NCBI GenBank assembly: GCA_023415835.1 | Contig: JAEZJK010000106.1 | Location: 1 to 55,318 of the forward strand | Reading direction: 5' to 3' | From: Bacillota bacterium | GTDB lineage: Bacteria; Bacillota; UBA4882; UBA8346 | Length of the DNA: 55,318 bases | Shown here: positions 32,050-40,143 of the stretch, piece by piece | Layout of the letters: each line of letters begins with the position of its first letter | How positions within the stretch are numbered: the first letter of the stretch is position 1 | Made by a program: the position numbers and the translations under genes | Notes under the pieces: generated by a model | Told to the model about the DNA's origin: nothing | The model's input: the letters and a program-made list of their open reading frames with translations, nothing else | Database searches by the model: none

Positions 32050-33051
32050 ATGTCCCAGACGGAAAACGATCAAAATCGAACCTATTTGAAACAAGCTAGG
32101 GAAGTCTTGTTGCTTGAAGCCGAATCGGTCAGGCGCCAGGCGGAACTCCTGGGGGAAGATTTCCTGAAGGCGGTTGAGTTAATCTTAAAATGCCAGGGTA
32201 GAGTGGTAGTAACAGGGATGGGCAAATCCGGCTTGATTGGGAGAAAGATCTCGGCTACTCTTTCCAGTACCGGAACCCCTTCATTTTTTCTCCATCCCGG
32301 AGAAGGGATCCATGGCGACCTGGGAATGGTCACCCCGTCCGATATCGTGATTGCGATTTCGCAAAGCGGTGAAGTGGATGAAGTCCTAGCGATACTACCG
32401 ACCTTGAAAATATTAGGGACTCCGGTAATCTCCATTACCGGTTCAAAAGATTCCACTTTGGCTGAAAATAGCGACCTGGTCTTAGTGGTTAATGTGGAAA
32501 AGGAGGCATGCCCCCTTGGTTTAGCCCCTACAGCTAGTACCACTGCTACTGTAGCATTGGGTGACGCCCTAGCGGTGGTGCTTCTAAACGCCAGGAATTT
32601 CCAACCCGAAGATTTTGCCCTGTTCCATCCTGGGGGCGCCCTCGGCCGGCGGTTATTGTTGACAGTCGAAAAACTGATGCACATAGAGGGACAGAACCCG
32701 GTTATCTCCCAGGGAAATGTAATCCGGGACGCCCTAATTGTGATGACCAGCCATGGAAACCATGGCGCGGCGGTAGTTGTGGATGAGAACGGGATTTTAA
32801 CCGGAATTATTACCGATGGTGATTTACGTAGGATTTTGAATAAATATCAAGAACCTTTAATGCTTCCCATCGAACAAGTTATGACCCGTAACCCAAGGAC
32901 GGTCAGTAAAGAAAAACTGGCAGCCGAAGCGATGCGCATTATGGAAGGGAAACACATCACAGTCCTTCCGGTGGTTGATTCCGCAAACCATCCGGTTGGC
33001 ATTATTCACCTGCACGATATCATCCAAGGCCTTACCGGGATGAAAGCATAG
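32050..33051 (+). CDS. kdsD: Arabinose-5-phosphate isomerase
   Basis: A 333-residue protein with an SIS sugar isomerase domain (about 40-180: VVVTGMGKSGLIGRKISATL, FFLHPGEGIHGDLGM, ISQSGEVDEVLAILP, LAPTASTTATVALGDALAV) and two CBS motifs (about 210-330). It turns ribulose 5-phosphate into arabinose 5-phosphate, the substrate of KdsA. The neighbouring kdsA and kdsB confirm the assignment over GutQ-like forms. The expected phosphatase kdsC is not next to it. Ribosome binding site AAAGGAG. Confidence 0.93.
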   Translation: MSQTENDQNRTYLKQAREVLLLEAESVRRQAELLGEDFLKAVELILKCQGRVVVTGMGKSGLIGRKISATLSSTGTPSFFLHPGEGIHGDLGMVTPSDIVIAISQSGEVDEVLAILPTLKILGTPVISITGSKDSTLAENSDLVLVVNVEKEACPLGLAPTASTTATVALGDALAVVLLNARNFQPEDFALFHPGGALGRRLLLTVEKLMHIEGQNPVISQGNVIRDALIVMTSHGNHGAAVVVDENGILTGIITDGDLRRILNKYQEPLMLPIEQVMTRNPRTVSKEKLAAEAMRIMEGKHITVLPVVDSANHPVGIIHLHDIIQGLTGMKA

Positions 33052-33059
33052 GAGGAAAA

Positions 33060-33953
33060 ATGGCAAAGCGTTCAAGGATGTTAAATATAGTAGAATACAC
33101 CCTATTTCGATTGTTGCTTTTCGTTGTGAAAATTTTTCCGATTGCTTTCAGTTGTTTCATTGGCAGGAAATTAGGGCGGCTGGCTTTTTTGATACTTAAA
33201 AAAAGGCGGAAATTAACGATTTCAAACATTCGGGTTGCCCAGGAAAACGGCTTTTTAAATACTGAAACCGATGAGCGCCAATTGGCTAAAAGAGTTTGGG
33301 AAAATATCGGGATGATAGGCAGTGAATTTCTTTATTATTACGAACGTAAACCACAAGTTTTTCGAAAAGCGGTTCGATTTGAAGGCGCAGAAAACCTGGA
33401 ACGGATTTTGGCGCAGCATAAGGGAGCCATCTTGGTCTCCGGGCATTTGGGTAATTGGGAATTACTGGGCGTATCATTGGCTTATTGGGGTTTTAAGGTC
33501 AATCCGATTGTCAAATTCCAAGCGAATGGCCTGGTCGATAAGGTTATTCAAGATAACCGGCGGTCGCTGGGAATGGGACTAATCGATAAAAAAGGATTCA
33601 TGCGGCCGATCATTGAGGCGTTTAAACGTAATGAGATTGTTTCTTTTTTAATAGATCAATCGACCCAAAAAAATGGGGTTTTGGTAAAATTTTTTGGGAA
33701 AGAAGCTTCGATTCCGCGAGGCGCGGCAGAATTTGCTTTAAAAACCAACACACCGGTTTTTACGGCCCGATGTTTACGGGAAAAGCCCGGACATTACCGG
33801 GTGGTGATCAGCGAAGAACTCAATTTGGTCAGGACCGGGGATCACCAGCGCGACGTGGAAGAGAATACCGCCATGTTCATCCGGTTAATTGAGGATGTAA
33901 TCAGGGAGCATCCGGAGCAATGGTTATGGATGCATAAATTATGGCGGAGATAA
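33060..33953 (+). CDS. lpxL: Lipid A acyltransferase (LpxL/HtrB-like)
   Basis: A 297-residue membrane-bound acyltransferase with a hydrophobic N-terminus (about 12-48). The catalytic HxxxxE is HLGNWE at 129-134; KKRRKLTISNIRVA, FLIDQSTQKNGVLVKFFGKEAS, PRGAAEFALKTNTPV and HPEQWLWMHKLWRR are hallmarks of the LpxL/LpxM family. It adds a secondary acyl chain to lipid A. The order kdsD-lpxL with eight bases between places it as the last gene of the lipid A/Kdo operon. Which position is acylated cannot be told. Confidence 0.88.
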   Translation: MAKRSRMLNIVEYTLFRLLLFVVKIFPIAFSCFIGRKLGRLAFLILKKRRKLTISNIRVAQENGFLNTETDERQLAKRVWENIGMIGSEFLYYYERKPQVFRKAVRFEGAENLERILAQHKGAILVSGHLGNWELLGVSLAYWGFKVNPIVKFQANGLVDKVIQDNRRSLGMGLIDKKGFMRPIIEAFKRNEIVSFLIDQSTQKNGVLVKFFGKEASIPRGAAEFALKTNTPVFTARCLREKPGHYRVVISEELNLVRTGDHQRDVEENTAMFIRLIEDVIREHPEQWLWMHKLWRR

Positions 33954-34015
33954 GTGATATCTTTTGACCAAAGTCGAATTTTGACTAGAGCATCAGGCTG
34001 CTGAAAACCATTGTC

Positions 34016-34045
34016 TTGACAAGCTTCAGGCCATTATGTTAGACT
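34016..34045 (+). promoter_or_regulatory. Promoter of the acyl-CoA dehydrogenase gene
   Basis: A perfect TTGACA (34016-34021), an 18-base spacer and TAGACT (34040-34045). The gene starts about 64 bases downstream. Confidence 0.55.
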
Positions 34046-34108
34046 GGAGATAAAATTTTAGGTTACTTTTTTAAGGGTTTTGAAGGAAAATTGAGGAGGG
34101 TGTCGTTA

Positions 34109-35266
34109 TTGAATTATTTTTTAACTGAAGAACAGCAGATGATAAAAGACTTGGCCCGGCGGATTGCCGATGAAAAGATTGCGCCACGCGCTTTGGAATT
34201 GGATGAAACCGGTGAATTCCCGTGGGATTTAATGAAAATAATCGCCGATGCCGACTTGTTCGCGGTATATCTGCCCGAAGAGTATGGAGGCCTTGGCGGC
34301 GGCGTTTTTGAACAGTGTTTGGTGGTGGAGGAATTATCGCGGGCTTGCAGCGGCGTGGCCGTAAGTTATGCCGCATCCGGTTTGGGCTGTATGCCGATCC
34401 TGGTATTAGGTTCCGATGAGCAAAAGCAGAAATACCTCCCGGATATAGCTTCTGGAAAACGGTTGGCAGCCTTTGCCGCCACCGAGGCCAATGCCGGCAG
34501 CGACCCGGCCGGGATGGAAACCACTGCTGTTTTGGATGGCGACCATTATGTCCTGAACGGGACGAAACAATGGATTACTAACGGCGGCGAAGCCGAGATT
34601 TATACGGTAATGGCGATTACCAATAAAAACAAAGGCCCCCGGGGTATCAGTTGTTTTATCGTTGAGAAAGGCACACCCGGATTTACGTTTGGTAAAAAGG
34701 AAAATAAAATGGGTATCCGGGCTTCGGCTACCCGCGAATTAATCTTTACCGACTGCCGGATTCCCAAGGAAAATCTTCTGGGCGGCAAAGAGGGTATTGG
34801 GTTTATCGCCACTATGAAGACATTTGACCGGACACGGCCGGGCATTGGCGCCCAAGCTATCGGTATTGCCCAAGGCGCATTGGATGCGGCGGTTAAATAT
34901 TCGAGAGAACGGAAACAGTTTGGACAATCAATCTCTTCTTTCCAAGGGCTTCAGTTCATGTTGGCCGATATGGCCACTCAATTGGAGGCGGCTCGGGCGC
35001 TGGTTTATGCCACCGCAAAAATGATCGATGCCGGCGTCAAAAATTTCTCCAAAGAATCAGCCATGGCCAAACTGTTCGCCTCCGATATGGCGATGAAAGT
35101 GACGGTTGACGCAGTCCAGGTCTTTGGAGGCTACGGATATATGAAGGAGTACCCGGTGGAAAAGATGATGCGGGACGCCAAGATTACTCAAATTTATGAA
35201 GGGACCAATCAAATTCAGCGTCAGGTGATCGCTTTAGAGTTAATTAAAGAACTTGCTTCTAAATAA
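34109..35266 (+). CDS. Acyl-CoA dehydrogenase (short-chain/butyryl-CoA type)
   Basis: A 385-residue FAD enzyme. I place the start at TTG 34109 after GGAGGG, giving MNYFLTEEQQMIKDLARR, a normal family N-terminus. AFAATEANAGSDPAGM, WITNGGEAE, FGKKENKMGIRASATRELIF, RKQFGQSISSFQGLQFMLADM and the QIYEGTNQIQ region with the likely catalytic Glu are all present. Followed closely by etfB and etfA, it fits the clostridial butyryl-CoA dehydrogenase-Etf type, where reduction of crotonyl-CoA may be coupled to ferredoxin. A degradative role is equally possible. No crotonase or thiolase is adjacent. Confidence 0.88.
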   Translation: MNYFLTEEQQMIKDLARRIADEKIAPRALELDETGEFPWDLMKIIADADLFAVYLPEEYGGLGGGVFEQCLVVEELSRACSGVAVSYAASGLGCMPILVLGSDEQKQKYLPDIASGKRLAAFAATEANAGSDPAGMETTAVLDGDHYVLNGTKQWITNGGEAEIYTVMAITNKNKGPRGISCFIVEKGTPGFTFGKKENKMGIRASATRELIFTDCRIPKENLLGGKEGIGFIATMKTFDRTRPGIGAQAIGIAQGALDAAVKYSRERKQFGQSISSFQGLQFMLADMATQLEAARALVYATAKMIDAGVKNFSKESAMAKLFASDMAMKVTVDAVQVFGGYGYMKEYPVEKMMRDAKITQIYEGTNQIQRQVIALELIKELASK

Positions 35267-35280
35267 TTTAATAAAATGTG

Positions 35281-35303
35281 AGCGCCCTTAAAGGGCGCTT
35301 TTT
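35281..35303 (+). terminator. Strong rho-independent terminator after acyl-CoA dehydrogenase
   Basis: AGCGCCCTT-a-AAGGGCGCT is followed directly by TTTTT. It separates the dehydrogenase from the etf genes, so part or all of the etf expression needs readthrough or its own promoter. Confidence 0.9.
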
Positions 35304-35424
35304 ACGGATACCCGAAAAATCCAGATAATCTCCATATCTCATATCTTTGTGGTTAAAATAAATTATTGGTCACAGAGTAGAGACACAGAGAAAGAATTAC
35401 TAGAATTTGGAGGGAATTTCTACG

Positions 35425-36210
35425 ATGAAGATCGTTGTCTGTGTGAAACAGGTGCCTGATACGACAGAGGTTAAGATTAACCCCGAAACCAATACATTGG
35501 TTCGGGAGGGTGTGGCTAGTATTATTAATCCTTTTGATATGTATGCCGTGGAAGAGGCGTTACGGATCAAGGAAAAATTGGGTGGAACGGTTATTGTTTT
35601 ATCAATGGGTCCGCCCCAGGCGGCTGAGTCCCTCAAAGAGATTATCGCCATGGGCGCCGATGAAGCTGTTTTACTTTCCGACCGCGCTTTTGCCGGTTCC
35701 GATACCTTGGCTACCTCTTATGCTTTGGCTAAAGGGATTGAGAAGGTCGGCGGTGTTGACTTGGTTCTTTGCGGTAAACAAGCCATTGACGGCGATACCG
35801 CCCAAGTAGGCCCGGAGATCGCTGAAAAACTCGGCGTGCCTCATGTTACCTATGTTAAAAAAGTTAATGAGATTAATGATCATAAAATTACCGTTGAGCG
35901 GATGAATGAAGATGGTTTCGAGCGGGTTCAAGCGCCCTTGCCGGCTTTGTTGACAGTTGTAAAAGAGATCAATGAACCGAGGCTGCCTTCGTTAAAAGGA
36001 AAAATGCGCGCTAAAAGCATTCAAATAACGGTTTGGAACGCGGAGGCAATCGGCGCTGCACCGGAGAAAATCGGCCTTAATGGGTCGCCCACTTGGGTCA
36101 AACGGATTTTTATCCCAGAATTGAAATGTCAAGGTGAAATCTTCCAAGGATCCCCTGAAGAGCAGGTTAAATCGTTGGTAGATGCGATTTTAGGCCGAAA
36201 AATAGTTTGA
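35425..36210 (+). CDS. etfB: Electron transfer flavoprotein subunit beta
   Basis: A 261-residue subunit starting MKIVVCVKQVPDTTEVKIN, with GGAGGG upstream. DTAQVGPEIAEKLGVPHVTYV, PALLTVVKEINEPRLPSLKGKMRAK and the middle DLVLCGKQAIDGDT are standard for EtfB, with the AMP/FAD-binding loop around DGDTAQVGP. It forms a heterodimer with EtfA. It sits between the dehydrogenase and the ferredoxin-type etfA. The TTG at 35407 is an unlikely earlier start. Confidence 0.93.
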   Translation: MKIVVCVKQVPDTTEVKINPETNTLVREGVASIINPFDMYAVEEALRIKEKLGGTVIVLSMGPPQAAESLKEIIAMGADEAVLLSDRAFAGSDTLATSYALAKGIEKVGGVDLVLCGKQAIDGDTAQVGPEIAEKLGVPHVTYVKKVNEINDHKITVERMNEDGFERVQAPLPALLTVVKEINEPRLPSLKGKMRAKSIQITVWNAEAIGAAPEKIGLNGSPTWVKRIFIPELKCQGEIFQGSPEEQVKSLVDAILGRKIV

Positions 36211-36232
36211 ATCTTTTTTGGGATCGTCAAAA

Positions 36233-36305
36233 TATAACTTCCGCTAAAACTTTTTCAAGAGACTACAGCATAGCCCCGTCTCCTAAAAAAGTATCGGAAG
36301 TAATA
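36233..36305. repeat. Long imperfect hairpin between etfB and etfA
   Basis: Three consecutive paired segments form one stem: TATAACTTCCG (36233-36243) with CGGAAGTAATA (36295-36305), ACTTTTT (36249-36255) with AAAAAGT (36286-36292), and GAGAC (36259-36263) with GTCTC (36278-36282), with a 14-base loop. It lies inside the etf operon, 22 bases after etfB and 40 before etfA. No T-run follows. Confidence 0.65.
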
Positions 36306-36345
36306 TTTTAGCCGACCCTTAACTCATTACTTTGGAGGGAAGACA

Positions 36346-37539
36346 ATGGGAATCAAGGTAATTACCGATAAATGTTATGGTTGTAAGGTTTGTTTACCGA
36401 GTTGTCCCTTTGGAATTGTTGAAATTATTGATAAAAAGGCGGTTATCAAAGATGGTTGCAATCTCTGCGGCGCTTGTGTGTCGGCCTGCAAGTTTAAGGC
36501 GATTGAAATCTTCCGTGAAGTTGAGGCTACCATTGATAAGTCTTTGTACAAAGGGGTTTGGGTCTTTGCCGAGCAGCGCGAAGGTAAACTGGCCAACGTG
36601 ACAATGGAATTATTAGGAGAAGGCCGCAAGCTGGCTGATGAGCTCAATGAACCGTTAGTCGCCATTTTATTAGGTAAAGGGATTGAAACTTTAGCTAGTA
36701 AATTAATCCTTTACGGAGCGGACAAGGTTTATCTGGCGGACGCCCCGGAGCTTGAAAATTTTCTCGAAGATTCTTATGCCCAAGTCGTTGTCGATTTGGT
36801 TAAAAAAGAACGGCCTAATATTATTTTATTAGGGGCGACCGCAATCGGGCGTTCGTTGGCCCCTAAGGTCGCCGCTAGGTTAGAGACTGGCCTGACTGCT
36901 GATTGTACCGGGTTGGAAGTGGATGCTGCCGAGAAGAATCTCCTCCAGACCCGGCCGGCTTTTGGTGGAAACTTGATGGCGACCATTCTTTGCCCGAATC
37001 ACCGGCCGCAAATGGCTACGGTGCGGCCGAAGGTGTTTAAACCTTTGGCGGAAAATACCTCCAGGACTGGAGAAGTTATTCCGATCGACTTATCCGCTAC
37101 GAACTGGGATATTCGCGCTAAAGTACTGGAGGTAGTGAAAGAAACCGGTTATATAGTAAATCTTGAGGAAGCTAATATTATCGTCTCCGGCGGCCGGGGC
37201 CTTTGCGATCCGAAGAACTTTGCAATGGTGGAAGAGCTAGCCCGGGTGCTTGGCGGAGCGGTTGGGGCTTCCAGGGCCGCAGTGGACGCCGGGTGGGTCC
37301 CTTATGCGCATCAGGTAGGGCAGACCGGGAAGACCGTTGGTCCTAAAATCTATTTCGCTTGCGGTATTCACGGGGCGATCCAACATATGGCCGGAATGTC
37401 GTCGTCCGATATTATCATTGCGATTAATAAAAATCCTGACGCTCCGATTTTCAAGATTGCAACTTACGGGATAGTCGGCGATGTCCGGGAATTCCTGCCA
37501 ATGTTGACCAAAGAATTTCAAAAAGCTTTAGGCGCATAA
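36346..37539 (+). CDS. etfA: Electron transfer flavoprotein subunit alpha with N-terminal 2[4Fe-4S] ferredoxin domain
   Basis: A 397-residue protein. Residues 1-55 are a bacterial ferredoxin with Cys10, 13, 16, 20 and Cys38, 41, 44, 48, enough for two [4Fe-4S] clusters. The rest is EtfA: an alpha-beta domain, then the FAD-binding domain IVSGGRGLCDPKNFAMVEELA, GASRAAVDAGWVPYAHQVGQTGKTVGPKIYFACGI. Such fused EtfA occurs in caffeyl-CoA reductase CarE and related anaerobic bifurcating ETFs. With EtfB and the acyl-CoA dehydrogenase it could couple NADH, ferredoxin and acyl-CoA redox steps. GGAGGG precedes the ATG. Confidence 0.93.
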   Translation: MGIKVITDKCYGCKVCLPSCPFGIVEIIDKKAVIKDGCNLCGACVSACKFKAIEIFREVEATIDKSLYKGVWVFAEQREGKLANVTMELLGEGRKLADELNEPLVAILLGKGIETLASKLILYGADKVYLADAPELENFLEDSYAQVVVDLVKKERPNIILLGATAIGRSLAPKVAARLETGLTADCTGLEVDAAEKNLLQTRPAFGGNLMATILCPNHRPQMATVRPKVFKPLAENTSRTGEVIPIDLSATNWDIRAKVLEVVKETGYIVNLEEANIIVSGGRGLCDPKNFAMVEELARVLGGAVGASRAAVDAGWVPYAHQVGQTGKTVGPKIYFACGIHGAIQHMAGMSSSDIIIAINKNPDAPIFKIATYGIVGDVREFLPMLTKEFQKALGA

Positions 37540-37572
37540 ATATAATAATCGGATTTTGGGGAAGTAATAAGG

Positions 37573-37620
37573 CCGGGGAGATTACTAAGTTTATTTAGTA
37601 TGATATTCCCCGGTGTTTTT
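37573..37620 (+). terminator. Terminator after etfA
   Basis: CCGGGGA and TCCCCGG pair with an inner ACTAA/TTAGT extension and are followed by GTTTTT. It lies about 34 bases after the etfA stop. Confidence 0.75.
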
Positions 37621-37748
37621 AATTAAGAGCAGGAAATTATTCCGAGATATGGAATTATGATGCGTCAACCGATAGGGGACGAGTATATTTATTCAATGTA
37701 CGCATAACTAAGCCAATGGTTAAATATAAGTTAATATATAAAATTTCC

Positions 37749-37785
37749 TTGCCAATTATACAGTGTACATGTATAATTATAAATA
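37749..37785 (+). promoter_or_regulatory. Promoter and possible operator of the arginine operon
   Basis: TTGCCA (37749-37754), a 17-base spacer and a perfect TATAAT (37772-37777) lie about 42 bases upstream of argC. Overlapping the promoter is the near-palindrome TATACA-N7-TGTATA (37757-37775) and an AT-rich stretch TGTATAATTATAAATA resembling ARG boxes. Repression by ArgR/AhrC binding here would fit, but the operator call is by eye. Confidence 0.6.
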
Positions 37786-37818
37786 ATTTAGAATAGGTTA
37801 TCAAAGGAGTATGGTCGG

Positions 37819-38859
37819 ATGATTAAAGTTGGTATTATCGGCGCTTCGGGGTATACAGGAAATGAGTTGGTGCGAATCCTGGCTCAACATCCCGAAGCGG
37901 AGATCACAGCGATTACCTCACGGACCAATGAGGGACGGAAATTAGAAGAGGTTTACGGCGGTTTTACGGGTTGGGACGGGCCGGCTTTTAGCGGCTCCGA
38001 TTCTCCGGATGCGGTAGACGGTTGCGATGTGGTCTTTTTGGCGATGCCCCACGGGGTAGCTTTAGAATTGGTTCCTTCCCTACTGGAAAAGGGGCAAAAG
38101 GTTATCGATTTGGGAGCCGATTTCCGTTTTAGGGATGGCGAAACATATCAATCATGGTATAAACTCCCCCATACTCAGGCGGAGCTTACTAAATCCGCTG
38201 TTTATGGGTTACCTGAAATATATCGTAAAGAAATCCGCCAAGCAATGTTGGTGGGGAATCCCGGTTGTTATCCTACCAGCATCATTTTAGCGGTTTATCC
38301 GCTTCTTAAAGAAGGCCTGGTAGATCCGGACCGGATTATAATTGATTCCAAATCGGGTGTTTCCGGAGCCGGCCGCAAAGGGGAAGTAGCTTATAATTAC
38401 CCGGAGCTATTCGGGAACTTTAAGGCTTATGGCTTGCCGGGGCACCGCCATACTCCCGAGATTGAACAAGAACTGTCCCGGGCTGCCGGGAAGGAGATCC
38501 GGGTTTCGTTCTCACCCCATCTGTTACCGGTGGCGCGCGGTATTTTAAGCACAATCCATCTAAGCCTAATTAAGAATGTGTCCACCAAAGAGGTTGAGGA
38601 GGTTTTAGCCCGGAGTTACCAGGGTGAACCATTTGTGAAGATAGTCAAAGAACCACGCTTGCCGGAGTTAAAATGGGTGGTTGGTACCAACTGCTGTCAA
38701 ATCGGGGTTCGGGTTGACCAGCGCACCAACCAGTTGGTGGTAGTCTCAGTAATCGATAATATGGTCAAAGGCGCCTCCGGTCAGGCGGTCCAGAATATGA
38801 ACCTTGCCTGCGACCTTCCGGAAACAATGGGATTGCAGCAATGGCCGGTGTTTCCGTGA
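37819..38859 (+). CDS. argC: N-acetyl-gamma-glutamyl-phosphate reductase
   Basis: A 346-residue NADP-dependent reductase, third step of ornithine synthesis. GASGYTGNELVRIL near the N-terminus binds the cofactor; the catalytic Cys is Cys150 in GNPGCYPTS; FRFRDGETYQSWYK, SGVSGAGRK and LPGHRHTPEIEQ match ArgC. It is the first gene of argCJBDG, behind a strong promoter. AAAGGAG lies ten bases upstream of the ATG. Confidence 0.95.
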   Translation: MIKVGIIGASGYTGNELVRILAQHPEAEITAITSRTNEGRKLEEVYGGFTGWDGPAFSGSDSPDAVDGCDVVFLAMPHGVALELVPSLLEKGQKVIDLGADFRFRDGETYQSWYKLPHTQAELTKSAVYGLPEIYRKEIRQAMLVGNPGCYPTSIILAVYPLLKEGLVDPDRIIIDSKSGVSGAGRKGEVAYNYPELFGNFKAYGLPGHRHTPEIEQELSRAAGKEIRVSFSPHLLPVARGILSTIHLSLIKNVSTKEVEEVLARSYQGEPFVKIVKEPRLPELKWVVGTNCCQIGVRVDQRTNQLVVVSVIDNMVKGASGQAVQNMNLACDLPETMGLQQWPVFP

Positions 38860-38902
38860 GTAAGTATATGTGTTATAATTTTTTACATATGGAGGTTTTC
38901 CA

Positions 38903-40105
38903 ATGAAAACCATATCTGGCGGAGTTACAGCGGCGCAAGGTTTTAAAGCGGGGGGAGCCGCTTGCGGCGTCAAAAAAAACCAATTACCCGATTTGGCCTT
39001 AGTGTATTCCATGGTTCCGGCTACTGCTGCCGGGATTTTTACCACGAACCAGGTCAAAGCGGCCCCGGTCATTTTAAGCATGGAGAATTTGAAGCGAGGT
39101 AAAGCCCAGGCTATTATTGCCAATAGCGGTAATGCCAATGCTTGCGTCGGGGAAGCGGGAATGGAAGCGGCCCGAAGAATGACTGCGGCTACCGGAAAAG
39201 CGCTCGATATCCCGAATGATTCAGTTTTAGTTGCTTCTACCGGAGTGATCGGTATCGCTTTACCGGTGGAAAAGATCGAAACCGCATTAGCCGGGAAAAT
39301 TGAATTTCTTTCCGATAACGGAAGCGCTGCCGCAACCAGAGCAATTATGACTACCGATACTTTTCCCAAAGAAGTCGCGGTGGAATTCGAGCTCGGAGGG
39401 GCGATGGTCCGGCTCGGCGGGATCGCCAAGGGGTCGGGGATGATTCACCCCAATATGGCTACTATGCTTGGTTTTATTACCACTGATGCCCTAATTGAGC
39501 AACCGTTACTCCAAAAAGCGCTTAGTGCAGCTGGGGAAAAATCTTTCAACCGGATTACGGTAGACGGCGACACCAGCACCAACGATTGCCTGTTCATTTT
39601 AGCCAACGGTTTGGCTAATAATGTGCCGATTACTTCTGAGAATCAAGATTATCAAATTTTTCTTCAGGCTCTGACCACCGTCTGCCTGGAATTGGCCAAA
39701 ATGATTGCCCGTGATGGAGAAGGCGCTACTAAGCTGGTGGAAATTAAGGTTACTGGCGCTAAAACTGAAGATGAAGCCGTTAAAGTTGGTAAATCGGTTG
39801 CCGCCTCCAATCTGGTAAAAACCGCCATCTTTGGTGAGGACGCCAATTGTGGCCGGATCCTAGCTGCAGTCGGATATTCCGGCGTAAAGATCGCTCCGGA
39901 ACGAATCTGCATTTACCTGAGGGATCTCCCGGTTTATCAAAAAGGTACCGGTCTGGTGTTTGATGAGATGAAGGCAAAACAGATTTTGTCACAAAAGGAA
40001 ATACTGATCACTATAAATTTGGGCGACGGAAATGAGGAGGCTTCGGTTTGGACCTGCGACCTCAGCTACGATTATGTTAAGATTAACGGAAGTTACCGGA
40101 GCTAA
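38903..40105 (+). CDS. argJ: Glutamate N-acetyltransferase (ornithine acetyltransferase), ArgJ
   Basis: A 400-residue Ntn-fold enzyme that transfers acetyl from acetylornithine to glutamate, recycling the acetyl group, and may also make acetylglutamate from acetyl-CoA. The self-cleavage site HPNMA/TML gives a new N-terminal Thr187. ANSGNANACVGEAG, ASTGVIG, VDGDTSTNDC and FGEDANCGRI are conserved. The presence of argJ and absence of argE/argA nearby suggests the cyclic pathway. The gene starts after TATGGAGG. A TATAAT at 38874-38879 might be an extra promoter, but it has no -35. Confidence 0.95.
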   Translation: MKTISGGVTAAQGFKAGGAACGVKKNQLPDLALVYSMVPATAAGIFTTNQVKAAPVILSMENLKRGKAQAIIANSGNANACVGEAGMEAARRMTAATGKALDIPNDSVLVASTGVIGIALPVEKIETALAGKIEFLSDNGSAAATRAIMTTDTFPKEVAVEFELGGAMVRLGGIAKGSGMIHPNMATMLGFITTDALIEQPLLQKALSAAGEKSFNRITVDGDTSTNDCLFILANGLANNVPITSENQDYQIFLQALTTVCLELAKMIARDGEGATKLVEIKVTGAKTEDEAVKVGKSVAASNLVKTAIFGEDANCGRILAAVGYSGVKIAPERICIYLRDLPVYQKGTGLVFDEMKAKQILSQKEILITINLGDGNEEASVWTCDLSYDYVKINGSYRS

Positions 40106-40143
40106 AAAATACTTTGAACTATATTTAAACAGGAGAGAATGGG

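Noticed and set aside
35330..35396. CACAGAGTAGAGACACAGAGA-type sequence before etfB
   Set aside because: This looks like the low-complexity intergenic sequence seen in many bacterial genomes, and only a similar fragment at 45577 supports a repeat family here.
38851..38879. Separate promoter for argJ (TATAAT at 38874)
   Set aside because: The -35 position (TTTCCG) does not match; the gene is adequately served by the argC promoter.
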